Shown here: positions 27,855 to 36,973 of the stretch, one piece after another
Position numbering within the stretch: position 1 is the first letter of the stretch
How the letters are laid out: the number at the start of each line of letters is the position of its first letter
Source of the DNA: Zoogloeaceae bacterium
Lineage (GTDB): Bacteria; Pseudomonadota; Gammaproteobacteria; Burkholderiales; Rhodocyclaceae
Assembly (NCBI GenBank): GCA_031287525.1
Contig: JAITSU010000035.1
Location: 40,591-104,590 of the forward strand
DNA length: 64,000 nucleotides
Direction: 5' to 3'
The notes under the pieces: model-generated
Seen by the model: only the letters and a program-made list of their open reading frames with translations
Told to the model about the DNA's origin: nothing
Database searches by the model: none
Position numbers and translations under genes: made by a program

Positions 27855-28429
27855 CGGGAATTGGCGCCCATTGGAATTTCCTGCTGTTCACGCATACCGG
27901 ACATGTCATGCGAATGCGGTTTACCCTGCCTGACGGCGTTTTGCGCCGCATCACGTTCCAGCACCCGCGCGCGCATGCGCGCAAAGGGGAGGCTGTCCGT
28001 CCGGGGCTGGGCGACAGCGACAAAGTTGTAGCCCATCGGCGAAGTTTGCGCGAGGTAATGCGCCGCGCGCGGGTCGAGCCACACCGGATGTTCGGCGCTG
28101 CTGTCCTGCGCTGCCACCCAGAAGCGCGTCACCCCGGCGCGTGTCCACGGCTGCGTCGCCGCCTGGTCGCGCAGCCAGCAGAGCAGGCAGCCGATGTCGT
28201 CAAATTTGCCGACATGCCCGTCGTCGGCGTTGATTTGCGCGGCGAAGCGACGGTCGGAAATCACCATGCCGCAACGCGCGCAGACATCCCGATCCCAGTG
28301 GATTTCGACCATGCCCGGCGGCCATTGCTGACTCTGGCGGCAGGCGGTCAGCAAGGTCAGGAGCGGCGTAAGCCACAAGCCGCCGACAGCGGCGCGCGCG
28401 AGAAAAGTACGGCGATACGGCGAATCCAT
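27851..28429 (-). CDS. nosL: NosL copper chaperone lipoprotein
   Basis: NosL is an outer- or inner-membrane-attached periplasmic Cu(I) chaperone for NosZ. The 192-residue protein has a lipobox at LLTAC (Cys about 30). It also has the family motifs CARCGMVISD, FDDIGCLLCWL and MGYNFVA. The C-terminus is unusually rich in His and Met (GKPHSHDMSGMREQQEIPM), which may bind copper. I chose the ATG at 28429, with an AGGAA seven bases upstream; the GTG just before it is also possible. Both overlap the nosF stop. Confidence 0.94.
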   Translation of the reverse strand: MDSPYRRTFLARAAVGGLWLTPLLTLLTACRQSQQWPPGMVEIHWDRDVCARCGMVISDRRFAAQINADDGHVGKFDDIGCLLCWLRDQAATQPWTRAGVTRFWVAAQDSSAEHPVWLDPRAAHYLAQTSPMGYNFVAVAQPRTDSLPFARMRARVLERDAAQNAVRQGKPHSHDMSGMREQQEIPMGANSR

Positions 28430-29328
28430 CACAATTTCCTTTCGGTCAGTGAAAAATCATCAATCAAAGCAGTGTAACGGGCGATGACGCCGAGAAAACG
28501 CAGGCGATCCGCGCCGGACACTTCGCCTGTCCAGTCCAGTCCGCTCGTGTCGCCGCTGAAATTCCATTCCGATAGCGCGGCGGCAAAGGCGGCTTCAACG
28601 CGTTTGACGCGAACGCGGCAATCCACGACGCTGTTCAGGGCGACCGCATCGGCGACCACATCGTCAAGCACGATTCTGCCCATGTCCATTTCGACGACCC
28701 GCCCCACCAGCGCGGAAACTTCGTCGATACGGTGACTGGAAATCAGCATGGTGGCATGACCAAGCCGTTCGCCCAGCAGTTCAAAAAAGGTTTTGCGCGC
28801 TTCCGGGTCGAGATTGGCGGCGGGTTCGTCGAGAATCAGCAGGTCGGCGCGACGACCAAGCGCGATCGCAATCAGGAGTTTCTGCTTCATGCCACCTGAA
28901 AGCTGCACAAAGAGGCGCGTGGCAAGGCGGGCAGCATCCAGCCCCAGACGCTCGGCAACGGCATAAATATCCCGTGGCGCGGCATCGCACAGGGCGGCTG
29001 AAAAACGCACCAATTGCCCAACCGACATTTTCAGGGGCGGCGGCAGTTGTGGCACGAAGCCGACGCGCGTCAGCACAGTGGCGCGATGCTGGCGCGGCGA
29101 CAATCCGTGCACGCGAATCTGCCCGGAATGAACGTACTCGCCGAGCAAACAGCGAATCAGCGTGGTTTTGCCTGCGCCATTGGAACCAATCAACGCGACG
29201 CGCTCGCCCGCCGCGATGGACAGGTCGACCCCGTCGAGTACGCGAGCGCGACGGAAAGTTTTGACGACGCGGTTAAATTGGAGCGCGGGAGCAATCATGG
29301 CGGATTCCGTGGTTTGAGGTGGCGTCAT
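28429..29328 (-). CDS. nosF: NosF ABC transporter ATPase
   Basis: This is the cytoplasmic ATPase of the NosDFY complex. The 299-residue protein has Walker A GSNGAGKTTL, the signature LSGGMKQK and Walker B DLLILDEPAANLDPE. The last 70 residues form the NosF-specific tail. I chose the ATG at 29328, which overlaps the nosH stop by four bases; an internal ATG at 29298 is the alternative. The first residues (MTPPQTTESA) are unremarkable. Confidence 0.94.
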   Translation of the reverse strand: MTPPQTTESAMIAPALQFNRVVKTFRRARVLDGVDLSIAAGERVALIGSNGAGKTTLIRCLLGEYVHSGQIRVHGLSPRQHRATVLTRVGFVPQLPPPLKMSVGQLVRFSAALCDAAPRDIYAVAERLGLDAARLATRLFVQLSGGMKQKLLIAIALGRRADLLILDEPAANLDPEARKTFFELLGERLGHATMLISSHRIDEVSALVGRVVEMDMGRIVLDDVVADAVALNSVVDCRVRVKRVEAAFAAALSEWNFSGDTSGLDWTGEVSGADRLRFLGVIARYTALIDDFSLTERKL

Positions 29329-30290
29329 AGCAGGCGGGACAATCCCTTGACATCGAACTGGAGCGCCCCGTTCGGGCAGGCGTCGAGACAAAGACCGCAG
29401 CGTGTGCAGTCCGGCCCCAGACTCATGACTTTTGCGTCGGCGCGTCCCTTGATGGTGACATCGAGTACATGCGGCACCAGACAGACTTTTCGACAGTCGC
29501 CTTCATGAAAACATTGTTCGACCCGAAAAACCACCCGCGTCGGCGAAAGCGCGCCGACAACGCCATAGGTCAATCCGATGGGACACACGTAACGACACCA
29601 CGCGCGGCGCGAATAGAAAATTTCAAAAAGCAGCAACACCAGCACCCAGGCGAGCGCCAGCCCCGGCCCGTAAATCAGCGCCCGTGAGAGGATGCCCGTG
29701 GGCGAAAGGGTTTCAAACACCGTGTAGCCGCTTAAAAAGCCAAGCGCCGCGAACAGCAACCAGCAGAACGTGCGTGTACCACGGTGAAATTCATGTTCGC
29801 TGACGAGTTTTTTCCGCACCAGCGCGAGATGCGCTTTTTCCGCCAATTCTGAAACGAGGTGATAGGGACACACCCAGGAACAGAAGGAGCGTCCGCCCAG
29901 CATGACCCAGAGCACAAACACCGTCAGCGCGCCGATGACCAGATTCACGATGATGTGTTTGTGCGCCAGCATGACTTGCAGGGCGGCATTCAAATCAATC
30001 ATGTGAAAGCCGACGAAGCGCGAGCCGGTCAACGCGCCTTCGAGCATCTGGATGTCGAGCCAGAAGGAAACGACGAACAGCAGATTGACGACGGTCAGCA
30101 CCGCCCAGCGGCGATTGCGCCATTTATGGCTGACCGCGTGGTCGGCGCGCGCGCGCAATTTTTCTTCGATAAAACCCGTCTTGTCGGCGTATTTTCGCGC
30201 CATGATTTCCCGCGCCGGTTGAGGGACGGTTTGCGGTTTTTTCGGCGTCGCGCCCAACATGCCGAGCAGAAGCGTCCATTGCCGTTTCAT
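29325..30290 (-). CDS. nosH: NosH (NapH-like) membrane iron-sulfur protein
   Basis: This is a 321-residue quinol-oxidising type membrane protein of the NapH/NosH family. Four or more hydrophobic helices are present. Membrane-edge cysteine motifs CSWVCPYH and CRYVCPIG, an FHEGDCRKVCLVPHV segment and a C-terminal 4Fe-4S ferredoxin motif CTRCGLCLDACPNGAL follow. It is thought to pass electrons from quinol to the periplasmic nos system together with NosG. The ATG at 30290 overlaps nosG by four bases; the longer open frame upstream is a shadow of nosG. Confidence 0.94.
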   Translation of the reverse strand: MKRQWTLLLGMLGATPKKPQTVPQPAREIMARKYADKTGFIEEKLRARADHAVSHKWRNRRWAVLTVVNLLFVVSFWLDIQMLEGALTGSRFVGFHMIDLNAALQVMLAHKHIIVNLVIGALTVFVLWVMLGGRSFCSWVCPYHLVSELAEKAHLALVRKKLVSEHEFHRGTRTFCWLLFAALGFLSGYTVFETLSPTGILSRALIYGPGLALAWVLVLLLFEIFYSRRAWCRYVCPIGLTYGVVGALSPTRVVFRVEQCFHEGDCRKVCLVPHVLDVTIKGRADAKVMSLGPDCTRCGLCLDACPNGALQFDVKGLSRLL

Positions 30291-31150
30291 GTCGCGCCTT
30301 CCCATACCGCCTGGGCATCGACGACGATGGCGGCCGGTTCCGTCGGGCAAATCATTTCGCAGACACCGCACCCCACGCAGGCGGACAGCGCTTCCGGCGT
30401 CATGCGTTCGACACCATCCGCGCCCCGACGCGCCCGCAGTTCGATCGCGTCGGCAACCGGACAGGCGCGCGCGCACAAATCGCAGAGGGGCACGTCGTAG
30501 GGATGTTCATGAATCGGAACGGGTTTCCAGCGATCCACTTCCGTATAGCGCAACATGCCCTTGAATTCCGGGCCGCGCGCGCTGCCCCGAAAGCCTTTGC
30601 CCTGTACCGCAAGACAGGCTTCCGGGCGCGCCAGACGGGCGACGCCCATGCGTTCTTGCAGATTCAGGGTATTTTCAGGATCGTTTGCCTTGGCTTTCAG
30701 AACCGGCGGCGCGGGCAGTGACGCGCCGGGACGAACGGGCAGAAAATCCGGTTTGTCGTAGGTCAGCGCGCCCGTCGGACAGGCGAGGACGCATTGCATC
30801 GCGTCACAGGAAAAATCGCAGGCTTGCGCTCGCGCGTCAATGTAGGGCACACCAATGCCGAAACCCTCGTCAATGTCGCCCAGTTTGATGGCGTTGACCG
30901 GACAGACTTGCAGGCATTGCCCGCACTTGATGCAGGCTGCCAGAAAATCCGCTTCGTTCAGGGCGCCCGGTGGGCGCAGGCGGGTAAAGCGTCCACGCAG
31001 CAGCGGCACATAAGCCGACAGCGCCAGACCGAGTATGCCGCCCACCAGCGCGAGCGAACGCAGGAAGACGCGCCGCGCCTGTTGTCGTCGGGAAAGAGAC
31101 CGGGCGGAAGGATTGGCAGGGGACGAGGTTTGTGGCGCCAGATCATTCAT
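30287..31150 (-). CDS. nosG: NosG (NapG-like) ferredoxin-type protein
   Basis: The 287-residue protein has a twin-arginine-like N-terminus (SLSRRQQARRVFLRSL), which indicates Tat export. Four 4Fe-4S motifs follow: CIKCGQCLQVCP, CDAMQCVLACP, CDLCARACP and CVGCGVCEMICP. It is the periplasmic electron carrier that works with NosH in clade II nos clusters. It overlaps nosH and nosD by four bases each. Confidence 0.94.
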   Translation of the reverse strand: MNDLAPQTSSPANPSARSLSRRQQARRVFLRSLALVGGILGLALSAYVPLLRGRFTRLRPPGALNEADFLAACIKCGQCLQVCPVNAIKLGDIDEGFGIGVPYIDARAQACDFSCDAMQCVLACPTGALTYDKPDFLPVRPGASLPAPPVLKAKANDPENTLNLQERMGVARLARPEACLAVQGKGFRGSARGPEFKGMLRYTEVDRWKPVPIHEHPYDVPLCDLCARACPVADAIELRARRGADGVERMTPEALSACVGCGVCEMICPTEPAAIVVDAQAVWEGAT

Positions 31151-32499
31151 GGCGCTGTCCTCGTCGCGGGTTTGCGAAACAGGGGGCGTTCATCGCGCAA
31201 AATCCGGTCAGGCACAGAGAAGGGCGCCAGGCGTTCGAGAAAGTCGATCAGCGCCATGACCGGCGAATTGTAGAAAAATCGGGCGGTCGGGATTTCCATC
31301 CAGATCTGGTCGGTGAAGGCGAGCAATTCGTAAGGCTGGTCGCCAATGCCGTCGTCGTTACGGTCGAAACCTTGATAATCGTCCCAGTAATTGTTCTCCC
31401 ACTCGTTGTTGCGCGCGCTGCCGCCCCGCCCGCCGTAACTCACCTGAGCGAGATTGCCCTCAAAAAGATTATGGCTCAAACGATTGCCGCCGGTTTCGCT
31501 GTTGAACAGGATACCGATTCCGTTATAGGCAAAACGATTATGGTGAATCTCAATGGTCGAATCGGGCTGAAAGGGCGACAAGTCGGAGCTGACGCCGATG
31601 CCGCAATAAAGAATTTCGTTGTTTTCGACGCGGATATCCGAGGATTCCTTGAAGCCAATGCCCATGCCGGTTGCGCCGGTCGCATGGCTGATGACATTGC
31701 GCCATGCGCCGCCACCTTCCGAATACATGAAATAAATGCCCACGGCGTTATCGTGAAAACGGTTTTCTTCCACCCTGTTGTTGTTGGCAAACATGAAATG
31801 AATCGAATAGCGGCTGCGCTGGCCGACGTTGCGGCGAAAAACATTGTCGTTGGAATACCAGACCACCATATCGCGGGAATCGAGGATTTCGTTTTCCTCA
31901 ATCTGATTGGCATGGCTGTACCACAGGCGCAGGGCATCGCCGCGCGCCCCCAGTTCCAGGCTTTTGGAACGGATACGGTTTTTGCGAATCAGGTTGTGAT
32001 GGGATTGTTTCAGGTCGATTCCGAACAGGCAGTTGTCGAGGGTCAGCGTTTCGACGCGGTTACGACTGCCGCGCACGTCAAGACAGCCATCATCGGTGTC
32101 GTGCGAACTGCCGGAACCGGTCAGGCGCAGACCGCGCAAGGTCGCGTCACTGGTCGCCAGCACGAACACCGTGCCTTTGTCCCCGGCATCAATACTGACT
32201 TTGCCCTGTCCGTCTATGGTCAGCGGCTTGTCCAGATACACCGGCCCGGCGTAAGCGCCCGGCGGCGGTTTCAGCAATGAACCGGCAGGCGCTTTGTCCA
32301 CCAGATTCTGAAAGGGCGGCAAACCATGAATACGCGGGTCGCGCTCAATCAACAGATAAACGGGTTTTTCCCGATCCACGTCGACGCGCGGCGCGTTATC
32401 CATGTCTTCCCGCGCTGACGCGGGAGAATTCAGGCCGGCGAGGACGGCGAAGGCAAGCGCCGCGCGACGCCATAACATTTGTTCGCCGCCCGTCCTCAC
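31147..32499 (-). CDS. nosD: NosD copper-processing protein
   Basis: This is the periplasmic right-handed beta-helix component of the NosDFY complex, required for the Cu-S centre of NosZ. About 450 residues are encoded, with a signal peptide (LWRRAALAFAVLAGLNSPASA) and many CASH/beta-helix repeats (NRIRSKSLEL, NEILDSRDMVVWYSN, NRFHDNAVGIYFMYS, NRLSHNLFEGN). The family ending YDGFDRNDDGIGDQPYEL is present as YQGFDRNDDGIGDQPYEL. I chose the GTG at 32499: it overlaps the nosB stop by four bases and has a GGGAGGG nine bases upstream. ATGs at 32508 and 32478 are alternatives. Confidence 0.93.
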   Translation of the reverse strand: MRTGGEQMLWRRAALAFAVLAGLNSPASAREDMDNAPRVDVDREKPVYLLIERDPRIHGLPPFQNLVDKAPAGSLLKPPPGAYAGPVYLDKPLTIDGQGKVSIDAGDKGTVFVLATSDATLRGLRLTGSGSSHDTDDGCLDVRGSRNRVETLTLDNCLFGIDLKQSHHNLIRKNRIRSKSLELGARGDALRLWYSHANQIEENEILDSRDMVVWYSNDNVFRRNVGQRSRYSIHFMFANNNRVEENRFHDNAVGIYFMYSEGGGAWRNVISHATGATGMGIGFKESSDIRVENNEILYCGIGVSSDLSPFQPDSTIEIHHNRFAYNGIGILFNSETGGNRLSHNLFEGNLAQVSYGGRGGSARNNEWENNYWDDYQGFDRNDDGIGDQPYELLAFTDQIWMEIPTARFFYNSPVMALIDFLERLAPFSVPDRILRDERPLFRKPATRTAP

Positions 32500-33473
32500 A
32501 ATGTGCATCCCTCCCGTAATTGTTTGCGCCGGATCAGCGTCGCCAGCATCAGGCAGATGAAAATCAGCGCCAGCAGGGCGAAGCCCCAGGCAGGGTAGGA
32601 AAAAGTCGAGAACTGCGCCACCTTGCCTTCACCGAACACGGTCGGCATGAAGGGTTTGACGGTAAACGCGCCCCAGGGATGCAGGTTATGACCAAAGAAC
32701 CACAACCAACCGGCGTAAGTCACCACAAAGAAAACCGGCAGCAGCGCGGGGACGAAAGCCAACAACAACTGGAAGGAACGGATTTTCAGCGTGCCGAACA
32801 CGACGATGAGCATGGTCAACGCAAGACCGGCGATGGCGATGATACTGGCGTGCCGCACCGTATCGCCCCACGCCTGAATGCGCTCCGGTTCCTTGAAGAA
32901 ACGTCCCGTTTCCAGCATGTAATGCTGTACCTGTTGTTCCAGATGCGCGAGCGCGAACTGATCGACGATCATCCAGACGAACACCGCGAGGAAGCCGACG
33001 GAAAGCACATACATGCGCCCTTTCGGAGCAGGCAGCGCGAAAGCGAGCAGCATGACGGCGAAAAAGCCGAAAAAGAATTTCGCCAGTGGTCGTTCGACCG
33101 GCGCGCCGGTTTCAATCGGGAACATGCCAACATAGTGATTGATGGTGTTCATCTCATGGACGCAATCCAGCCCTTCCGCGCCCTGATCGAAGTTGCCCCC
33201 GGCATCGGTGACCGGGTTGTAGCGTTCATCATCGCCCGCCAGGTCTTTCTGGATGATTTCCCCTGCCATGCGCGTGCCCTGCGCCGCCACCGCGCAGCCA
33301 TTCGCCACATGGTCGAAATGAAAATGGATGCGGATGCCATCAGGAAACGCCTCCGGCGGATAATTCGGCGCGGTCAGGGAAACCCACCAGATCGGGGCGA
33401 AATACGCCACAATCATCAGCGTGAGCGCGCTTAATGTGAGGGTGGCAACGAGAAGATTGCGTTTGTCGGTCAC
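32496..33473 (-). CDS. nosB: NosB-like integral membrane protein of clade II nos clusters
   Basis: This 325-residue protein has about six hydrophobic helices and a large periplasmic loop (residues 35-125) containing His-rich RIHFHFDHVANGC and MNTINHYVGM. The position between the cytochromes and nosD, and the general topology, match the NosB protein regarded as a hallmark of clade II nitrous oxide reduction clusters. Its function is unknown. The start is a GTG at 33473 with an AAGGA upstream. The histidines and the GHNLHPWG segment could bind haem or metal. Confidence 0.8.
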   Translation of the reverse strand: MTDKRNLLVATLTLSALTLMIVAYFAPIWWVSLTAPNYPPEAFPDGIRIHFHFDHVANGCAVAAQGTRMAGEIIQKDLAGDDERYNPVTDAGGNFDQGAEGLDCVHEMNTINHYVGMFPIETGAPVERPLAKFFFGFFAVMLLAFALPAPKGRMYVLSVGFLAVFVWMIVDQFALAHLEQQVQHYMLETGRFFKEPERIQAWGDTVRHASIIAIAGLALTMLIVVFGTLKIRSFQLLLAFVPALLPVFFVVTYAGWLWFFGHNLHPWGAFTVKPFMPTVFGEGKVAQFSTFSYPAWGFALLALIFICLMLATLIRRKQLREGCTL

Positions 33474-33501
33474 GGGCAGGCATCCTTTTTCCGCAGGTAT
33501 C

Positions 33502-34215
33502 CTACTTTTTCTTCGCGCACATGGCGCCCGGCATACTCAGGCTGGCTTGATAGGCGGAGATGGCGACGAGCTGGGCATCCGTGTAGGGTTTGATCACCTT
33601 CACCATGTCCGGATTGGCGTTACGCCGACGACCATCGCGGATTTCCGTCATCTGCCGCAGCAAATACTGGTAATGCTGTCCGGCAATCACCGGGTAAAAC
33701 AGCTTCTTGTTGCCTTCGCCGTTCTTGCCGTGACACTCCAGACATTGTTTTTCATAGAGTTGCTTGCCCGTGGCAACCTGGATCGCCGCGTCGACGCCCT
33801 CGTATTTGCCATGTGTGGTCGGAATGCAGAGATGCTCGATGAAGGCGGATACGTCCGCCAGTTCCTGCGGGTCGGTGAGAGAAACCGCAAATGGATACAT
33901 GGTCGGATTGTCGCGCATTCCGGCGCGGATATCCGCCATCTGCTTGATCAACACGGTCGTGTGTTGCCCCGCCAGTTGCGGAAAGGTGCCGTCCGGTCGC
34001 CCCGCCCCCGATGCCAGGTGACAGGCGCCGCAAATCTCGTAGGCTTCCTCGCCCCGCGTAATATCCCCTTTCAGTTTCAGCGCCTCAACTTTTTCGCCCT
34101 TCTGGGCATTCCATTGATATTGGCCGCTCTCGATTCCCTCCTGTTTCGTTGGCGGCGGACCTGCCAGAACGACGGTCGAACAGAATACTGCGCTCCAAAG
34201 TAATGCGAATTTCAT
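33502..34215 (-). CDS. Periplasmic dihaem cytochrome c of the nos cluster
   Basis: This 237-residue exported protein has a signal peptide (FALLWSAVFCSTVVLA) and two CxxCH haem motifs, CGACH and CLECH, each in a cytochrome c4-like half. Likely distal methionines occur in repeated segments (RDNPTMYPFAV and RNANPDMVKVI). It is likely an electron donor to NosZ, because clade II clusters often include two cytochromes for this step. I chose the ATG at 34215 with an AGGAG seven bases upstream. Confidence 0.9.
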   Translation of the reverse strand: MKFALLWSAVFCSTVVLAGPPPTKQEGIESGQYQWNAQKGEKVEALKLKGDITRGEEAYEICGACHLASGAGRPDGTFPQLAGQHTTVLIKQMADIRAGMRDNPTMYPFAVSLTDPQELADVSAFIEHLCIPTTHGKYEGVDAAIQVATGKQLYEKQCLECHGKNGEGNKKLFYPVIAGQHYQYLLRQMTEIRDGRRRNANPDMVKVIKPYTDAQLVAISAYQASLSMPGAMCAKKK

Positions 34216-34287
34216 TTTTTTCTCCTGCGGAATCAATCAAAATTTTTATCGGTTGGCGTCGTCGCGCGCGCCCACGCCAGAAATGCG

Positions 34288-34602
34288 TCAGGGTTTCAGG
34301 GTGGCAACATATTTTGCCAAAGCGGTAATTTCCTGTTCATTGACCAGGTGCATGACGCCCTGCATCGCCGCTGAATTGCTGTTCTTGCGCGCGCCTGACT
34401 TGATGTCTTTCATCTGCTGTTCGAGGTAAGCCGCGTTTTGTCCGGCGATTTTCGGGTATACCGGCAACAGGGGCTTGTCTCCACGCGCGCCATGACAGGC
34501 TATGCAGGTCTTTTCGGCATACAGTTTCGCCCCATCCGGTTCCGCAGCCCTCACCAGCGTCGACGCCAGCAACAACGCCAGCGGCAAAATCCACAATTTC
34601 AT
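34288..34602 (-). CDS. Small monohaem cytochrome c of the nos cluster
   Basis: This is a 104-residue exported protein with a signal peptide (LWILPLALLLASTLVRA), one haem motif CIACH at about residue 33 and a late methionine region (SNSAAMQGVMHLV). It is a class I cytochrome c, similar to cytochrome c553 or half of c4. It sits between nosZ and the dihaem cytochrome and is a likely direct partner of the NosZ CuA site. The ATG at 34602 gives the signal peptide; the longer frame upstream is not coding. Confidence 0.9.
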   Translation of the reverse strand: MKLWILPLALLLASTLVRAAEPDGAKLYAEKTCIACHGARGDKPLLPVYPKIAGQNAAYLEQQMKDIKSGARKNSNSAAMQGVMHLVNEQEITALAKYVATLKP

Positions 34603-34687
34603 GCAAGTTCTCCTTTGTGAAACACGCCTCCCCAGGTCGGGCGCGGCGGCAAACCCGCCAACCCCCGACCCGCAGAGCGCGCGCAAC

Positions 34688-36973
34688 TTACTTGACCTTC
34701 TTCGCGTTGTGCTGTTCAAGATAGGTCTTGGCGCGCAAGCCGATGTCGGCAGCCTTGACCTGATATTGCCAGACCTGTTCAGCCCACAGCGTCGCCTGCT
34801 CCCAGTCTTTCTTCGCCGCCGCCGCTTCATGCAATGCCTTGGCGTTCGGAATCTTGTTCAACTGGTCGGTCGCGTCTTCCACCATGCTCACGACATCAGG
34901 GAAGTCCTTGTAATTGACGCTCGTGATGTAGCCGACCACAGAATCAATGGTGGCTTGCGTATCCGCAACGGTTTTCAGCCGCGTCCGGTAATTTGCCTCG
35001 GTATAGTTCGCCTTGGCGATGGCGCTTGGCGCTTGCGGCTTCCAGTTTTTCGGCTTGACCAGCAGATAACCCATCATCTCCAGATGCAGCGCCGAACAGA
35101 ACTCGGTGCAGTAGTACGGATAGACGCCTTCCTTGTCGGCGACAAATTTCACCGCCACCGTCTTGCCGGGTTCAATCGAGGCATGGACGTTGTAGCCGGA
35201 GATGGCAAAGCCGTGCGTTTCATCCTGGGCGCGTTCAAGATTGGTGAGATTGATCGTCACCTCGTCGCCCACTTCCACTTCTATGGTTTCCGGTGTGATG
35301 TGCGAACGGATCAGGGTGCCCTTGACCTCAACTTTTTTGCCATTGCGCGTGGTGGTTTCCTCGCCTGCGCGTACCGCGCCCGGATGCGGATTGTCCGTGC
35401 GGGAATCCGTACCCACTTTGTAGCGCACGCCGGGTTTCAGCTTGGCGGCTTCGATGGCGACGACGTAGTGCGGCTCGCCCAGTGGAATCGGCATGTCATA
35501 GAGCAGTTGCATCTTGTCGCCCGAAATGTCGATCAACTGGTGGTTCTGCGGATGCAGCGGCCCGACCGGATTGAAGCGGTCAATTGACAGCTTGTTCAGC
35601 GCGACCAGATAACGCCCCTGCGGGTTGACCGAATCGCCCTCCATCGTCATCAGGTGCCCGATGTTGTAATGCACCGAGATTTTATCCAGCACCTTGCCGA
35701 CGCAATAATCCCATTTGGCGACCTGCGAATCGACATAGAGCGAGGTGTATGCCACGCATTTTTTGGCGTCGAACTGCGTGTGCAGCGGCCCCAGACCGAG
35801 TTGCGTCTGAATTTGCAGCGCGTCCTTCATGCCAATAACCGGAATGCCATACGCGTCTTTCGATTCAAATTTTCCGGCCTTGATGGCCGCCTGGATTTTC
35901 TCGAAGGAAAACACCGATACATGCGTGTCGAGCTTGCCGGAAACGATGATGAACCTGCCGTCAGGCGTGACATCCGCGCCATGCGGTGATTTCGGCTCCG
36001 GCACCAGAAAGAGGATGCCCTCTTTGATGGCCGTCTCCATCATCAACACGTTGTGACCGTTGATTTTTTTGGCCTTGCCCTGCTTGACCAGTTCCGCCGC
36101 TTTCTTCCAGTTGATGACATGAAGGTAGTCGGTATCCTTGGCGGAACAGCCCGCTTCATACGGCGGCCTACCTTTTTCAATCCCACCAACATAGCGTTCG
36201 GAACAGAAGGAATTGGTGAATGACCAACCGTCAGACGGCCCTTTACCGGCATCGGTCAAATCCTGGGCATAGGGCGGCAATTCAAGGGAAAAAGATTCCG
36301 CCGGAATGATCCGCCCCTGCTTTCTGTCGAACTTCCAGTAGGTTATGCCCCCGCGATACTTCTCGTTGAAGGCTTCCAGTGGCTGGAACCCTTTTTCAAG
36401 CGGCGCCGCATACTGGGCAGCTTCCATGACGTATTCGGTATTCGGCGACACGAAAGCGCCGCCGTGCTCGGATTTGAACACCGGATTCACCACGATCTGC
36501 TTGGTTTCAAAATCGCGCAAATCGACGACCGCGATGCGCGGATTGGCCTTGTCGTTGATGAACAGGAACTGACCGTCATACTTGCCCTGCGTTTCGGAAA
36601 TCGCGGGATGGTGCGTGTCGCCCCAGGTAATCTCCTTGCCATTGATCGACCCGGCTTTCAGAATCGCCTTGGAACTCTCATCGTAACCGTAACCCTGCCA
36701 CGGTTCCGGCGTGAACACCGCGACGTATTTGAGAATACGCATTGACGGTATGCCATAGACGATGAGCTGTCCCGACTGTCCACCTGACGAAAAGGCAACG
36801 AATTCATCGCGTTTGCCGGTAGGCACATAGGTCTTTGCCGCAGACAGCACATCCTGCTGGCTCAACCCCCGCTGTTTCATGACATCCTGCAAGGTGTCCG
36901 CCGCCCATGCCGCGCTCCCCATGCCCATGCCGAACGCCAGGGTCAGCGCGCTTAATTTGGTACAAGTGCTCAT
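34688..36973 (-). CDS. nosZ: Nitrous oxide reductase, clade II (Sec-exported)
   Basis: NosZ reduces N2O to N2 in the periplasm. The 761-residue precursor has a Sec signal peptide (about residues 5-25, AAWAAD cut) with no twin-arginine motif, a clade II hallmark. The seven-bladed propeller carries the CuZ histidines: HH at 121-122, SEHGG (170), PHGADVTPDG, GPLHTQ, NIGHLM and GEPHYVV. The CuA cupredoxin domain ends with YYCTEFCSALHLEMMG. After CuA there is an extra helical tail of roughly 110 residues without a haem motif (some clade II enzymes have cytochrome c there). It heads the nos operon. Confidence 0.97.
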   Translation of the reverse strand: MSTCTKLSALTLAFGMGMGSAAWAADTLQDVMKQRGLSQQDVLSAAKTYVPTGKRDEFVAFSSGGQSGQLIVYGIPSMRILKYVAVFTPEPWQGYGYDESSKAILKAGSINGKEITWGDTHHPAISETQGKYDGQFLFINDKANPRIAVVDLRDFETKQIVVNPVFKSEHGGAFVSPNTEYVMEAAQYAAPLEKGFQPLEAFNEKYRGGITYWKFDRKQGRIIPAESFSLELPPYAQDLTDAGKGPSDGWSFTNSFCSERYVGGIEKGRPPYEAGCSAKDTDYLHVINWKKAAELVKQGKAKKINGHNVLMMETAIKEGILFLVPEPKSPHGADVTPDGRFIIVSGKLDTHVSVFSFEKIQAAIKAGKFESKDAYGIPVIGMKDALQIQTQLGLGPLHTQFDAKKCVAYTSLYVDSQVAKWDYCVGKVLDKISVHYNIGHLMTMEGDSVNPQGRYLVALNKLSIDRFNPVGPLHPQNHQLIDISGDKMQLLYDMPIPLGEPHYVVAIEAAKLKPGVRYKVGTDSRTDNPHPGAVRAGEETTTRNGKKVEVKGTLIRSHITPETIEVEVGDEVTINLTNLERAQDETHGFAISGYNVHASIEPGKTVAVKFVADKEGVYPYYCTEFCSALHLEMMGYLLVKPKNWKPQAPSAIAKANYTEANYRTRLKTVADTQATIDSVVGYITSVNYKDFPDVVSMVEDATDQLNKIPNAKALHEAAAAKKDWEQATLWAEQVWQYQVKAADIGLRAKTYLEQHNAKKVK

